NCBI RefSeq assembly: GCF_003173735.1
Contig: NZ_CP029551.1
Location: forward strand, 437,001 to 501,000
Reading direction: 5' to 3'
DNA from: Methylobacterium radiodurans
GTDB taxonomy: Bacteria > Pseudomonadota > Alphaproteobacteria > Rhizobiales > Beijerinckiaceae
DNA length: 64,000 bases
The notes under the pieces are model-generated. The model saw nothing but the letters and a program-made list of their open reading frames with translations. It was not told the origin of the DNA and made no database searches. Below, one piece after another: positions 31,795 through 40,525 of the stretch (the stretch's first letter is position 1; the number at the start of each line of letters is the position of its first letter). The position numbers were made by a program, and so were the translations under genes.

Positions 31795-33168
31795 GTGGGC
31801 AAGCTGGGGTTTCCAGGCGGCCGCGAGGCGTGGCTCGCCCTCGGATTGGCGGCCCTGCTCCTGCTCGGGGCCGCCGCGGCCTACCACCTGACGCGGCCCA
31901 CGACCCTGACCCTCGCGGTCGCCCCGAGCGGCGGCACCGAGCCGGCGCTGCTGCGGGCCTACGCCGACGAGCTCGCCCGGCGGAAGCTCGGCATCCGGCT
32001 CAAGGTGGTCCCGTTTGGCGGGGTGCGCGAGAGCGCGGAGGCGCTGAAAGCCGGCAGGGCCGATCTCGCGGTGGTCCGGCCGGACGTGGCGATGCCGGGC
32101 AACGGCCTCACCCTCGCGGTTTTGCGGGAACTGGCCGTCCTCGTCGTCGCGCCCGGCGCCTCCGGCATCAGGAGCATCCCGGACCTCGCGGGCAAGCGAC
32201 TGGGCATGCTGGCGAGCCGGACCGCCGACCGGACCCTGGTCGGCAACCTCGTCGCCCAGCACGGGCTGGACCTCCCGACAGAAGCGGCGGTCGGCACCGT
32301 GCCGACGAAGGCCGTGGCTTTGGCCCCCGTCGAGGAAGCCGACATCCCGGCCGCGCTCCGGGACGGGCGCATCGACGCGATGGCGCTGGTGACGACCCCC
32401 ACCTCGCCGGCCGCGCGCCGGGTGGTGGGCCTCGTGCGCGAGGCAAGTGCGGATGACGTCGCGCTGTTCGGTGCGCCCGACGCCGCGGCGGTGCTGGCGC
32501 GCTGGCCCCGCCTGCAACCGGTGACGGTGCCGGCCACGCTGTTCGGCGGCAGCCCACGGCTGCCGGCCGAGGACGTGGCGACGGTAGGCTCGTCCTATCG
32601 TCTGATGGCGCGCGCCGACCTGTCGCGCAGCGTCGCCTCGGAGGTGACGCAGCACCTGTTCGAGATGCGCGCGGCGCTCGCCGAGACCGTGCCGGCCGCC
32701 GAGGAGGTGAGCCATCCGGACTACGAGGACACGGCCGACGCCACCAGCGCCCGCCTGCCCATTCACCCGGGCGCGATCGACTACTACGAGCGCGAGCAGG
32801 AGACCTTCATCGAGCGCTACGAGAGTTGGATCTACCTCGTGGCCATCCTGGCCGGCGGCGTCGGCTCCACGCTCGCTTGGCTGCGGCGGCGTCTTGGGCG
32901 CATCCGCCGCGAACGGATCGAGGTGGCGACGGCGCGCCTGCTGGAACTCCGGACGGAGGCGCGCCGCGAGACCGACCGCGCACGCCTGGACGCGCTGGCG
33001 GGCGAGGTGGACGACCTCGCGGGCAGCATCGCCCGCCACGCCCTGAACCGGCCGACCGAGCCGCGCACGCTGGGCGCCGCCACCGTGGCCATCGACGCCG
33101 CGCGCTCGACGGTCAAGCGGGCCTTGTCCCGTGCCGGCTCGCCGACCTCCCGTCCGACGGAGTCCTGA
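31795..33168 (+). CDS. TAXI-family solute-binding protein, membrane-anchored
   Basis: 457 residues from a GTG. An N-terminal span (AWLALGLAALLLLGAAAAY) anchors it; the periplasmic domain (about 35-335) has TAXI/TRAP binding features such as LTLAVAPSGGTEPALLRAYADEL and SIPDLAGKRLGML. A second span (IYLVAILAGGVGSTLAWL, about 344-361) leads to a cytoplasmic helical tail (RRERIEVATARLLELRTEARRETDRARL) that could form a coiled coil. No TRAP permease is near, so it may act as a sensor or with a distant permease. Function beyond that is open. Confidence 0.85.
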   Translation: MGKLGFPGGREAWLALGLAALLLLGAAAAYHLTRPTTLTLAVAPSGGTEPALLRAYADELARRKLGIRLKVVPFGGVRESAEALKAGRADLAVVRPDVAMPGNGLTLAVLRELAVLVVAPGASGIRSIPDLAGKRLGMLASRTADRTLVGNLVAQHGLDLPTEAAVGTVPTKAVALAPVEEADIPAALRDGRIDAMALVTTPTSPAARRVVGLVREASADDVALFGAPDAAAVLARWPRLQPVTVPATLFGGSPRLPAEDVATVGSSYRLMARADLSRSVASEVTQHLFEMRAALAETVPAAEEVSHPDYEDTADATSARLPIHPGAIDYYEREQETFIERYESWIYLVAILAGGVGSTLAWLRRRLGRIRRERIEVATARLLELRTEARRETDRARLDALAGEVDDLAGSIARHALNRPTEPRTLGAATVAIDAARSTVKRALSRAGSPTSRPTES

Positions 33169-33891
33169 CCGGATCGCGGGCGCATCTACGCGCACCGTCC
33201 GGAGGCGCGGTCGGGACCTGCAAGTCCCAGATCCCCCTCCGGCGGCAAGGCGTCCCGGCGCCGCTTCCGATCAGCCGCTCAGGCGGTCCGCCTGCCGGCC
33301 GCGGACGCCTGAGGCCGGGCCCGCGACGCCCTGGCCGATGCGGAATCCGACGCGGCAGCGTCGTCACAAGCACTGAACAGATCGGCGGGCGGATCGGCAA
33401 ACCTATACGCAATTCCTGCTCTAGTACCGAAGGACTAATACTTGATCCTCGATCAGAGCAGAACGTCGTGCAAGGCGGGAAACGCACCGCATCTTCATGC
33501 ACGCCCGACACAGCAGAGAAGCCCGTGAAGGTTATAAGTAATGTTGTACGCCATGATCGTCGCTTACTGATTTTTTTCACCGCAACGCGTCATGGACCCT
33601 TGAACGATCATTGCGAATCGGACCAGAATCGAATAATGGATCGATAATTGTTCCAGGACGTGGGAAGAGTGGTGCCGGACGGCAGCGGGATTGCCGTTCT
33701 CGCGTTCGGGAATACGCGCACTCGGATGAACCCGGTCCGGCGCGTTCCTCGATCTGTCCTCGTGTCCCTCCGTTCGTCCCGCATCGGCGCGCGCAGCCGC
33801 GAGGGCGGCACTGTGCCGGACGCGCTGCGCGCACCCGTGGCCCGTGGCCCGACCTGTTCCACCAGCTTCCCGTTGTTGAGAGGGTGACGCC
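33169..33891. other. Long gene-free region, AT-rich in its centre
   Basis: 723 bases before the peroxidase-protease island. About 33360-33660 is far more AT-rich than the surroundings, with runs such as tgatttttttc and aatcgaataatgg. Open frames here are short or lack ribosome sites, and I recognise none. This region probably holds the island's promoter; a weak ttgcga-15 nt-aataat lies at 33611-33637. The change in composition suggests a junction of transferred DNA. Confidence 0.5.
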
Positions 33892-35205
33892 ATGACGACG
33901 AAATTCTCGACGCCCGCCTTCGTCGACGACCTCGACGAGGCGGGCCGTGCCGCCTGGGCCGAGGCGCTTCACAGCTGGTTCCAGGACGCGGCCGGACGGC
34001 TGCCGGAGGGACATCGCTTCTTCAACGTGGTCGACGATCCGGCGCCGGCCGGTTCGCCGACGGCCCTCATCCCGTGGAACGCCTTCCCGAGGAAGTTCAC
34101 GCTGCGCTGGCCGGACGACGTCGAGACCCGCTGGCGGACGGCGGAGACCGTCGTCAGCCGCGACATGAACGATCGCAGGGCCGGCTACTACGAGCCCGCC
34201 GGGGACGGCAAGTTCCGCAACGCCAACCTGCCCTTCCGCGATCAGGACGAGTATTGCGAGTGGCGGTGCATCCGCGATCCCGGCACGGGCCGCCTCAAGA
34301 GCATCGTGTTCACCTGCGAGAATCCGGAATACTGGACGACGCTCGCCGAGCAGGACCGGGACAAGCTGCTGAAGCTCTACCGGCAGCTCGTCGGCGAGCA
34401 GGTCCAGCCAGAGGACCTGTTCTTCCAGACGGACATCTTCGTCAGCGGCGAACAGGGACCGGTCAACCTGCGGGGCCGCTACAATCCCCTCAACAAGTGG
34501 AACACCACCGACGGTCTGGTCCACCTGACCCATCCGGCCAACTCGCTGCAGGCGGAGATCTATCTCGCGGCCGACGCGACGGTGCTGCGGACGGACGGGA
34601 CGGGGCAGGTCCTGACCGACGACGCCCGCCTGATCTGCTGCGCGGCCTACGGCAGCCCCAATCGGTCGAGCGACCCCACGATCGGCGGCAAGGTCAACGA
34701 ACTGGTGCGCAACGGCCTGAAGGTCACGATCGCCGACCCGGTCGGGCTCTATATCGGCGAGCTGGACTTGGCGCCGATCGAGGTTCCGGGCGGCGCCACG
34801 GCGGCCGATTGCTGGAAGGTCCTGCGCGGCCGCCAGGACGACCGGCTGATCCTGCGCGCCGAGTTCTCGCCGCCCGAGGGCGCCGATTTCGAGCTCGCGG
34901 ACGTCCTCGTCGGCGGCGAGCCACTGCGGTACGGCGGACAGCTCGCGGAGCTCATAACGATCGTCATCCACGGCGTCGGCGTGGCGAGCGCGGGGGACGC
35001 GCCCCGACAGGGCTGCGATTACAAGTGCTGCCGCGTCCCCGCGAGCCCGCGGCTGGTCTCGATCGTCGAGATCGACAAGCCCTGCCCGGAGGTTCCGCTG
35101 ACGATGGAGGTGCAGGCGGAAGGGTCGGTGCTGCCGTCCCTGACCGCCTCGGTCGCCGACGTCGTGTCGGCCGACGCCCTGCCGCGGACGGTCGGAAGGA
35201 TCTGA
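33892..35205 (+). CDS. Unassigned 437-residue protein, first gene of peroxidase-protease island
   Basis: I do not recognise this family. ATG 33892 has a gagaggg ribosome site. There is no signal peptide and no membrane span. Seen in it: an N-terminal helix FVDDLDEAGRAAWAEALHSWF; a block rich in conserved-looking Trp/Arg (LRWPDDVETRWRTAE); DEYCEWRCIRDP; NPLNKWNTTDGLVHLTHPANS (about 200-220); and SDPTIGGKVNELVRNGLKVTIADPVGLYI (about 261-289). A Cys-rich piece, CDYKCCRVP, lies near residue 380. The NPLNKWNT...HLTH segments could hold metal or haem ligands (guess). It is four bases before the DyP gene, so the two are surely co-expressed. Confidence 0.7.
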   Translation: MTTKFSTPAFVDDLDEAGRAAWAEALHSWFQDAAGRLPEGHRFFNVVDDPAPAGSPTALIPWNAFPRKFTLRWPDDVETRWRTAETVVSRDMNDRRAGYYEPAGDGKFRNANLPFRDQDEYCEWRCIRDPGTGRLKSIVFTCENPEYWTTLAEQDRDKLLKLYRQLVGEQVQPEDLFFQTDIFVSGEQGPVNLRGRYNPLNKWNTTDGLVHLTHPANSLQAEIYLAADATVLRTDGTGQVLTDDARLICCAAYGSPNRSSDPTIGGKVNELVRNGLKVTIADPVGLYIGELDLAPIEVPGGATAADCWKVLRGRQDDRLILRAEFSPPEGADFELADVLVGGEPLRYGGQLAELITIVIHGVGVASAGDAPRQGCDYKCCRVPASPRLVSIVEIDKPCPEVPLTMEVQAEGSVLPSLTASVADVVSADALPRTVGRI

Positions 35206-35209
35206 GGCC

Positions 35210-36790
35210 GTGTCCGATCCGATCCTTCCGGGAGCCGGGATCCAGGCCAACATCGCGCCCGGGTTCAGGCTGCCCTTCCAGCGGATCGTCGCCGTCGGCG
35301 CCGACACGCGGCAGGCACAGGAGATCGTGCGGCGCCTGCTGCCGCGGGTCACCGCGGCCTCGGAGGCGGCCGCCTATCACGGCAGGCGGATCGAGAAGGC
35401 CAAGGAACTCCGCGTCTTCGGCAAGGAGAGCTTCCGGCTCGCGGACGGGGCCCCGCTCCAGTGGCTCAACGTCGCGATCGGGGCGGAGCCCCTGGCCGGG
35501 GCGGGCTTCGACGGACCGGCGCGGCTGGACCGCTCCTTCGCCCTCGGCCTCGCGAAGCGTTCGAGCCTGCTCGGCGACCCCTCCGCCCCGGGCACGCCGG
35601 GCCACCGGGACGGATGGGTCGTCGGCGCACCGTCGGCGCCGATCGCCCTGCTGCTGATCCTCGGCTCGGACGATCCCGAGGCGCTCGCGGGGTTCGTCGC
35701 GGCGGTCGAGGCCGATTGCCGCGCGGCGGGCGCCGCGATCCTCCACACGGATGCCGGCGAGCGGCTCGAGAACGACATCGAGCATTTCGGCTTCCGGGAC
35801 GGCATCTCGCAGCCGGGCCTGCGCGGCCGGCTGAGCGCGGATTCCGACGACCTCCTGACGCCGCGGCGGCTTCCGCCGGACGGGGCGTCCGATGGGCCCG
35901 AATTCTCCGCGCCCGGCGAAGTCCTGCTCTGGCCCGGAGAGTTCATCTTCGGCTATCCGGGGCAGGACGCCCACGATTTCAGGCGGCCCGCGGCGGAGCC
36001 GGCGGTCGATCCGTTCATGGATGGCGGATCGTACCTCGTCTTCCGCAGGCTGCGGCAGCATGTCGGGACCTTCCGCCAGGCCACGCAGGCCCTCGCGGCG
36101 GATCTGCGAAAGGCGGCGGCCTTCGCCGACGTCACGGACGCGTGGCTGCGCTCCCGCCTGGTCGGGCGCTGGCCCTCGGGCGCTCCGATCCTCCTGTACC
36201 CCGACGCCGATCCGGGCGAGCCGCCGGGCTCCCTCGGCGCGTTCAACCATTTCGGGTTCCGCGAACCGATGCCGGCCGTGACGACGACGGCGGGCGAGCC
36301 GATCCCGCCCGCGCCGTCCGATCCCGCGGGCCTCGTCTGCCCGCTCCACGCGCATATCCGGAAGGTGAACCCGCGCGATCTCGGCACCAATCTCGGGCCG
36401 CCCTCCCAGACCCAGAAGCTCCGCCTGCTCCGGCGGGGCATCCCCTACGGACCTCCGATCGCCGACGATGCGACCGGGGAGGACGGCGTCGACCGCGGCC
36501 TGCTCTTCCTGAGCTACCAGCGCAGCATCCGGGAGCAGTTCGAGAAGCTCGCCCAGGACTGGATGAACTCCGACATCAAGCCGGAAGCGGATGGCGGCCA
36601 CGACGTGCTCGTCGGGCAGGCGCCGACATCGCGGTCGGGCCGCACCGCCGCCTTCCGGGCATCCGCCACCGCCGCCCCGGTCCGGGTCGCGACCCTGGCG
36701 GATTGGATCACGCCGACCGGCGGCGGCTACTTCTTCGCGCCGTCGATCGCCGCGCTCGCGGCGTTCGCGGGCATCCGGGCCGAGGTCTGA
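35210..36790 (+). CDS. DyP-type haem peroxidase
   Basis: 526 residues from a GTG, longer than the compact bacterial DyPs (about 300-450). The DyP signature GFRDGISQP is at about residues 195-203 with the catalytic Asp, a GSYLVFRRLRQ segment carries the distal-arginine region (about 273-283), and the proximal haem histidine lies in CPLHAHIRKVNPRD (about 378-391). No Tat or Sec signal, so it works in the cytoplasm or as cargo of something. It uses peroxide to oxidise dyes, phenols or unknown partners. It lies between the unassigned gene and the subtilase. Confidence 0.9.
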   Translation: MSDPILPGAGIQANIAPGFRLPFQRIVAVGADTRQAQEIVRRLLPRVTAASEAAAYHGRRIEKAKELRVFGKESFRLADGAPLQWLNVAIGAEPLAGAGFDGPARLDRSFALGLAKRSSLLGDPSAPGTPGHRDGWVVGAPSAPIALLLILGSDDPEALAGFVAAVEADCRAAGAAILHTDAGERLENDIEHFGFRDGISQPGLRGRLSADSDDLLTPRRLPPDGASDGPEFSAPGEVLLWPGEFIFGYPGQDAHDFRRPAAEPAVDPFMDGGSYLVFRRLRQHVGTFRQATQALAADLRKAAAFADVTDAWLRSRLVGRWPSGAPILLYPDADPGEPPGSLGAFNHFGFREPMPAVTTTAGEPIPPAPSDPAGLVCPLHAHIRKVNPRDLGTNLGPPSQTQKLRLLRRGIPYGPPIADDATGEDGVDRGLLFLSYQRSIREQFEKLAQDWMNSDIKPEADGGHDVLVGQAPTSRSGRTAAFRASATAAPVRVATLADWITPTGGGYFFAPSIAALAAFAGIRAEV

Positions 36791-36818
36791 GGGGACCCGA
36801 ACGAGGGGAGGGGCCGCC

Positions 36819-38174
36819 ATGGCGAAGATCGGACCGCTGCTGCGGAGCGTGATCGACAAGGTCGAGAAGGCCGGGGACGATCTGCGCGGCCGGGAGATGC
36901 GTCTGATCGCGTCCCATATCGGCGGCTCGGACACGGGCGACCACCTGCCGCTCGTCTTGCAGTTCAAGCCGGCCAAGCCAGCCCGCGGCGAGACCTGGGA
37001 GGAGTTCAAGCACCGGGTCGGCGCGGAGCTCGAACCCAGGAACGCTGTGCTGGCGGGCGGGCGGGCAGAGCCCCTCTTCCTCGCCAACGCGCTCGCGACG
37101 ACGGTCGCCACCGAACGGGTCGGCGGCCTCGCCGACCTCGACGACATCGACCGGATCGAACTCGACCCGGTCGTCTATCCGACCTGCATGGACGACGCCG
37201 TCGTGGACCTGCGGCTCGACGCGTTCCGGAACCGGTTCGGTGCGCTCACCGGCCAGGGGGTACGAGTCGCGGTGCTCGATTCCGGCGTCGACGAGCGGCA
37301 CCCCTGCCTCGCGGTGGAGAGGTCGATCTCGACCTGCGGCGAGGACGTGGCCATCCCCGGCCGGCACGGCACGCATTGCGCCGGCTCCATCGCCTCGCGC
37401 GACACCATATTCCCGGGCATCGCGCCCGACGTCGCCCTTCTCAACGTGAAGGTCCTCAAGAGCGACGGCAGCGGAACCCACACCAACATCGCGCGGGGCG
37501 TCGATGCGGCTCTGGACCTGAACGCCGACATCCTGTCGATGAGCCTCGGCTTCAATCACCTGCCGACATGGTCCGACGGGGGGCACGGATGGAGCTGCAC
37601 CGACGGGCGGTGCCCGCTCTGCACGGCCGTCGAGAACGCGGTGCGGTTCGGGGCGATCGTCTGCGTCGCGGCCGGCAACGAGCATCAGCGCGCGGACGCG
37701 TTGCGGCGCTTCGGCCACGGCGCCTCCTTCGACACCGAGCTGGGATGCCCCGGGCAATCCCGGGGCGCCATCACCGTGGGCGCGATCACCAAGCGAACCT
37801 TCCTGCCGGCCGATTTCTCGAGCCGGGGCCCCGCGTCGTTCGGCCTGTCGAAGCCGGATCTCTGCGCGCCGGGCGTCAACATCATGTCGACGGTGCCGGC
37901 CCCGCGCCTCGCGAACGGAGAGCTCGTGGCGGACCCCGCCCGGGTCGATCTCTTCGGCCGCATCAGCGGAACCTCGATGGCGACACCGATCGTCGCGGGT
38001 TCACTCGCGCTGATCCTGCAGGAGCGGCGGCAAAAGGGTCTCGCAGTCACCCCCGCCGCCATGAGGAAGGCCTTGCTCGACGCGGCGGTTGCGCCAATCT
38101 CTCTCCCCGAGAACGTCGTCGGCAAGGGGCGCGTCGATCTGGGGGCTTTGGGCGTCGAGGCGCTGACGTCCTAG
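36819..38174 (+). CDS. S8 family serine peptidase (subtilase)
   Basis: 451 residues from ATG 36819 with a strong gaggggagggg site upstream. The triad is complete: Asp154 in VLDSGVDE, His183 in RHGTHCAG, Ser386 in GTSMATPIVAG. The oxyanion Asn is in AAGNEHQ. The first about 130 residues are not catalytic. They contain a strand-helix-strand pattern ending DRIELDPVVYP, like an I9-type propeptide. No signal peptide, so it is either intracellular or released another way. It is 28 bases after the DyP gene. Confidence 0.92.
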   Translation: MAKIGPLLRSVIDKVEKAGDDLRGREMRLIASHIGGSDTGDHLPLVLQFKPAKPARGETWEEFKHRVGAELEPRNAVLAGGRAEPLFLANALATTVATERVGGLADLDDIDRIELDPVVYPTCMDDAVVDLRLDAFRNRFGALTGQGVRVAVLDSGVDERHPCLAVERSISTCGEDVAIPGRHGTHCAGSIASRDTIFPGIAPDVALLNVKVLKSDGSGTHTNIARGVDAALDLNADILSMSLGFNHLPTWSDGGHGWSCTDGRCPLCTAVENAVRFGAIVCVAAGNEHQRADALRRFGHGASFDTELGCPGQSRGAITVGAITKRTFLPADFSSRGPASFGLSKPDLCAPGVNIMSTVPAPRLANGELVADPARVDLFGRISGTSMATPIVAGSLALILQERRQKGLAVTPAAMRKALLDAAVAPISLPENVVGKGRVDLGALGVEALTS

Positions 38175-38289
38175 GGCAGGCTGCCGCTCGGTGGAACCGG
38201 CAGCTTGCTCCGTGGTGTTGTGGTCGCACGCTGCGGTGAGCCGGGTTCCGCCCGTCCGCACCGTGCCCTCGCTGCCGTGGGAGTTGGCC

Positions 38290-38628
38290 ATGCCGGATCA
38301 GAACGCGTTGGAGAAGTTGCGCCGCCTCGGGCTCGTCCACCAGACGGCCGACGGCGCCGAAGCGGTCACGGTCACCGCGCAGTATCGCGGATCGCCCGCT
38401 TCGAGCGACAGGAACGCCTGGCGGGCGGAGATGGAGGCCTGGCAGCAGAACCTCGACGGGACGCTGGCCCAGCACGGCGCCGAGCTCGTGCCCGACAGCC
38501 TGTCGCTGTCGGCCCAGACCGTCGAGGCTCTGGTCCCGACGGCGCAGCTCGACGCACTCGCCACCGCGCTGAAGACCGACAATGTCCGGGTCGACCTCGT
38601 CGTCCCCCGCGAGGGCGTCGGCGGCTGA
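38290..38628 (+). CDS. Small protein resembling a free-standing subtilase prodomain
   Basis: 112 residues from ATG 38290 (gggag seven bases upstream). Predicted order: strand VTVTAQYRG, helix NAWRAEMEAWQQNLDGTL, strands LVPDSLSLSAQ/TVEALVP, helix QLDALATALKT, strand VRVDLVVPREG. That is the beta-alpha-beta-beta-alpha-beta plan of I9 inhibitors and subtilisin propeptides, and its last half parallels residues about 85-118 of the neighbouring subtilase. I infer an inhibitor or folding helper of that protease, not yet shown. It is 115 bases after the subtilase stop. Confidence 0.6.
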   Translation: MPDQNALEKLRRLGLVHQTADGAEAVTVTAQYRGSPASSDRNAWRAEMEAWQQNLDGTLAQHGAELVPDSLSLSAQTVEALVPTAQLDALATALKTDNVRVDLVVPREGVGG

Positions 38629-38659
38629 CGGACCCGGGCGCTTCGTCAGCGTGTCGGGC

Positions 38660-39745
38660 TCAGCCGAGGCCGAAGCCCCGGATCAGCACGAGGCTGACGG
38701 CCAGGAGCACGAGGAGCGATCCGGTGACCGCGAGCGTCACCCGCGCCCCCACCCGGGCGAGTACCCGCACGTCGACGCCGAGGCCGAGGGCGGCCATCGA
38801 GACCACGGTCAGCAGGCCTGCGAGCCGCGTCACCGACGGCACCAGGGATTCCGGCACCAGCCCGAGCGAGCGCAGGCTCGCGAGCGCCAGGAAGCCGAGG
38901 ATGAACCAGGGCACCAGCTTGAAGAAGCCGAGCCGCTGCGGGCTGCCCCGGACCGAAGCCCCTTCCGGCGGAAGATGCGGGGCGATGAGCGCGAAGACGA
39001 CCACGACCGGGCCGAGCATCAGCACGCGCACGAGCTTGACCAGCGTGCCCACCTGCGTGGCGAGCAGGCTGATCGGCACGGTGGCGGCGAGAACCTGCGG
39101 CACCGCGTAGACGGTGAGCCCGGCCAGCACGCCGTACTGGTGCTCGCTAAGGCCCGCCAGCGGCACGAAGAGCGGCAGGCCCAGCACCATCAGCACGCCG
39201 AGCACCGCCGTGAAGGCGATGGCGGCGGCCACGTCCTTGCTGTCGGCGCCGATCACCGGGGCGACCGCCGCGATCGCCGAGTTGCCGCAGATCGCGTTGC
39301 CGGACGCCACCAGGATTGCCATGCGGGCGGGCAGGCCGAGCGCCCGGCAGATGCCGTAGCTCGCCGTGATAGCCAGGATCACCGTGCCGGCGATGCCGGC
39401 CAGCAGCGCCGGGCCGGAGGCCACGATCGCCCCGAGGCTGATCGAGGCGCCGAGCAGCGTGACCGCGACCTCCAGCACCTGCTTGGCCGAGAAGGCGATG
39501 CCGGCCCGGTAGCGCTCGCCCGGCACCCAGACGGTGCGCAGCGCGATGCCCGCGAGGATCGCGATGACCAGCGCCTCGACATAGGGATGGCCGGTGAGGT
39601 GCTCCTCCACCGCCTGCACGGCGACCGCCGCCGCGGTGATCGCGAGGCATACCAGGAGGCCCGGCAGGAGCGAGGGCACCGCGCCGACGGCCGTACCGGA
39701 CGGGCCCGCCTTCGCGACCTCCTTCGCGGGTGCCTTGGCGCTCAT
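38660..39745 (-). CDS. YeiH/UPF0324 family putative sulfate exporter
   Basis: 361 residues with about ten membrane spans. The family motif GNAICGNSAIAAVAPVI (about 170-186) is present. This PSE family is placed near sulfonate-degradation genes in several bacteria and was proposed to export sulfate. Here it lies downstream of sorB on the same strand, so it may remove the sulfate made by sulfite dehydrogenase. The ATG at 39745 (MSAKAPAKEV) is chosen; an upstream start at 39805 adds an unlikely polar stretch. Confidence 0.85.
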   Translation of the reverse strand: MSAKAPAKEVAKAGPSGTAVGAVPSLLPGLLVCLAITAAAVAVQAVEEHLTGHPYVEALVIAILAGIALRTVWVPGERYRAGIAFSAKQVLEVAVTLLGASISLGAIVASGPALLAGIAGTVILAITASYGICRALGLPARMAILVASGNAICGNSAIAAVAPVIGADSKDVAAAIAFTAVLGVLMVLGLPLFVPLAGLSEHQYGVLAGLTVYAVPQVLAATVPISLLATQVGTLVKLVRVLMLGPVVVVFALIAPHLPPEGASVRGSPQRLGFFKLVPWFILGFLALASLRSLGLVPESLVPSVTRLAGLLTVVSMAALGLGVDVRVLARVGARVTLAVTGSLLVLLAVSLVLIRGFGLG

Positions 39746-39879
39746 GATCTCATCCTCACGGGGCAAGGGAAGGAGGCTCTCCATGCTGAGCTGATGGCAG
39801 AACAAATTTCTCCTACGACTTCAAAAATCGAAGTTGCACAACCATTGTCTGCTCCGAAGCCGGGCGCGATAATCGGCCC

Positions 39880-40119
39880 ATGCCCACCGATATCCGTCCG
39901 CGGCATCCCGCCTTCGATCCGTTCGGCGAGCGCATCGACGGCGCCTGCCTCCGCGTGGCGGTGCCGGACGGCTCCCGGGCGCGCAACCTCGCCGTCGCGC
40001 TGTTCTGGAGCGTCGCGCTCCTCCTCGTCGTGGGCCGCGTTCATCTCGACGCGCATGCGGCGTCCCCGCCCGCCGCGCACGCCTCGGTTCAGGTCGCCGC
40101 CGGCCAGCTGGGCTCGTGA
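39880..40119 (+). CDS. Small single-span membrane protein, unknown
   Basis: 79 residues: a polar head PTDIRPRHPAFDPFGERIDGA, one span (LAVALFWSVALLLVVGRVHL), and an Ala/His-rich tail. It lies opposite to its neighbours, between yeiH-like and sorB genes. No recognisable family and no strong ribosome site, but the head sequence does not look random. Treat as tentative. Confidence 0.4.
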   Translation: MPTDIRPRHPAFDPFGERIDGACLRVAVPDGSRARNLAVALFWSVALLLVVGRVHLDAHAASPPAAHASVQVAAGQLGS

Positions 40120-40181
40120 CGCCGGGGCCGGCTCCTGAGCGCCGGCTGGCACAGCGCAGCATCGTGGGGCGATCGACGGTG

Positions 40182-40514
40182 TCAATACTGCGCGCTCAGG
40201 TAGGCGGCGATGGCCCGGCCGTCCGCCTCGTCGATGGGGGCGCGATAGACCTTGATCATCTTCGTCACCTCCGCCTCCCAGAAGGCACGGCCTTTGCCCG
40301 GCGGCTGCATCGCGATGTAGTCGACCGAGTGGCAGGTCATGCAATTTGCTTGCGCGGCCGCGAAACCCGCCGCGTGTGCGCCGTCCGCGGGCGGGCGCAA
40401 CTCGGCGGTCGGCTCCGGAACCGCGTAGCTGCGCGGGGCCGCCAGGGCGGCGCCCGCCGACAGGGCGACCAGCGCGGCCAGACAGGCACGCGACCGGGAC
40501 AAGCGCCGGGGCAT
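40182..40514 (-). CDS. sorB: c-type cytochrome, sulfite dehydrogenase SorB-like subunit
   Basis: 110 residues from ATG 40514 with a ggagag site. A signal peptide (LAALVALSAGAALAA) precedes one haem-binding CMTCH near residue 58; a Met in IAMQPPGKG may be the sixth ligand. A small monohaem cytochrome directly after a sulfite oxidase gene (11 bases) is the SorAB layout, in which SorB takes electrons from the molybdenum subunit to the respiratory chain. It is periplasmic. Confidence 0.85.
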   Translation of the reverse strand: MPRRLSRSRACLAALVALSAGAALAAPRSYAVPEPTAELRPPADGAHAAGFAAAQANCMTCHSVDYIAMQPPGKGRAFWEAEVTKMIKVYRAPIDEADGRAIAAYLSAQY

Positions 40515-40525
40515 GGTTCTCTCCC

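Noticed and set aside
33113..33580. Minus-strand frame of 155 codons before the island
   Set aside because: Overlaps the end of the TAXI gene, is rich in Arg/Pro without structure, and has no ribosome site.
33648..33887. Possible small gene in the AT-rich gap before the unassigned protein
   Set aside because: TTG start, no ribosome site, Arg/Ser/Pro-rich translation without strand or helix pattern.
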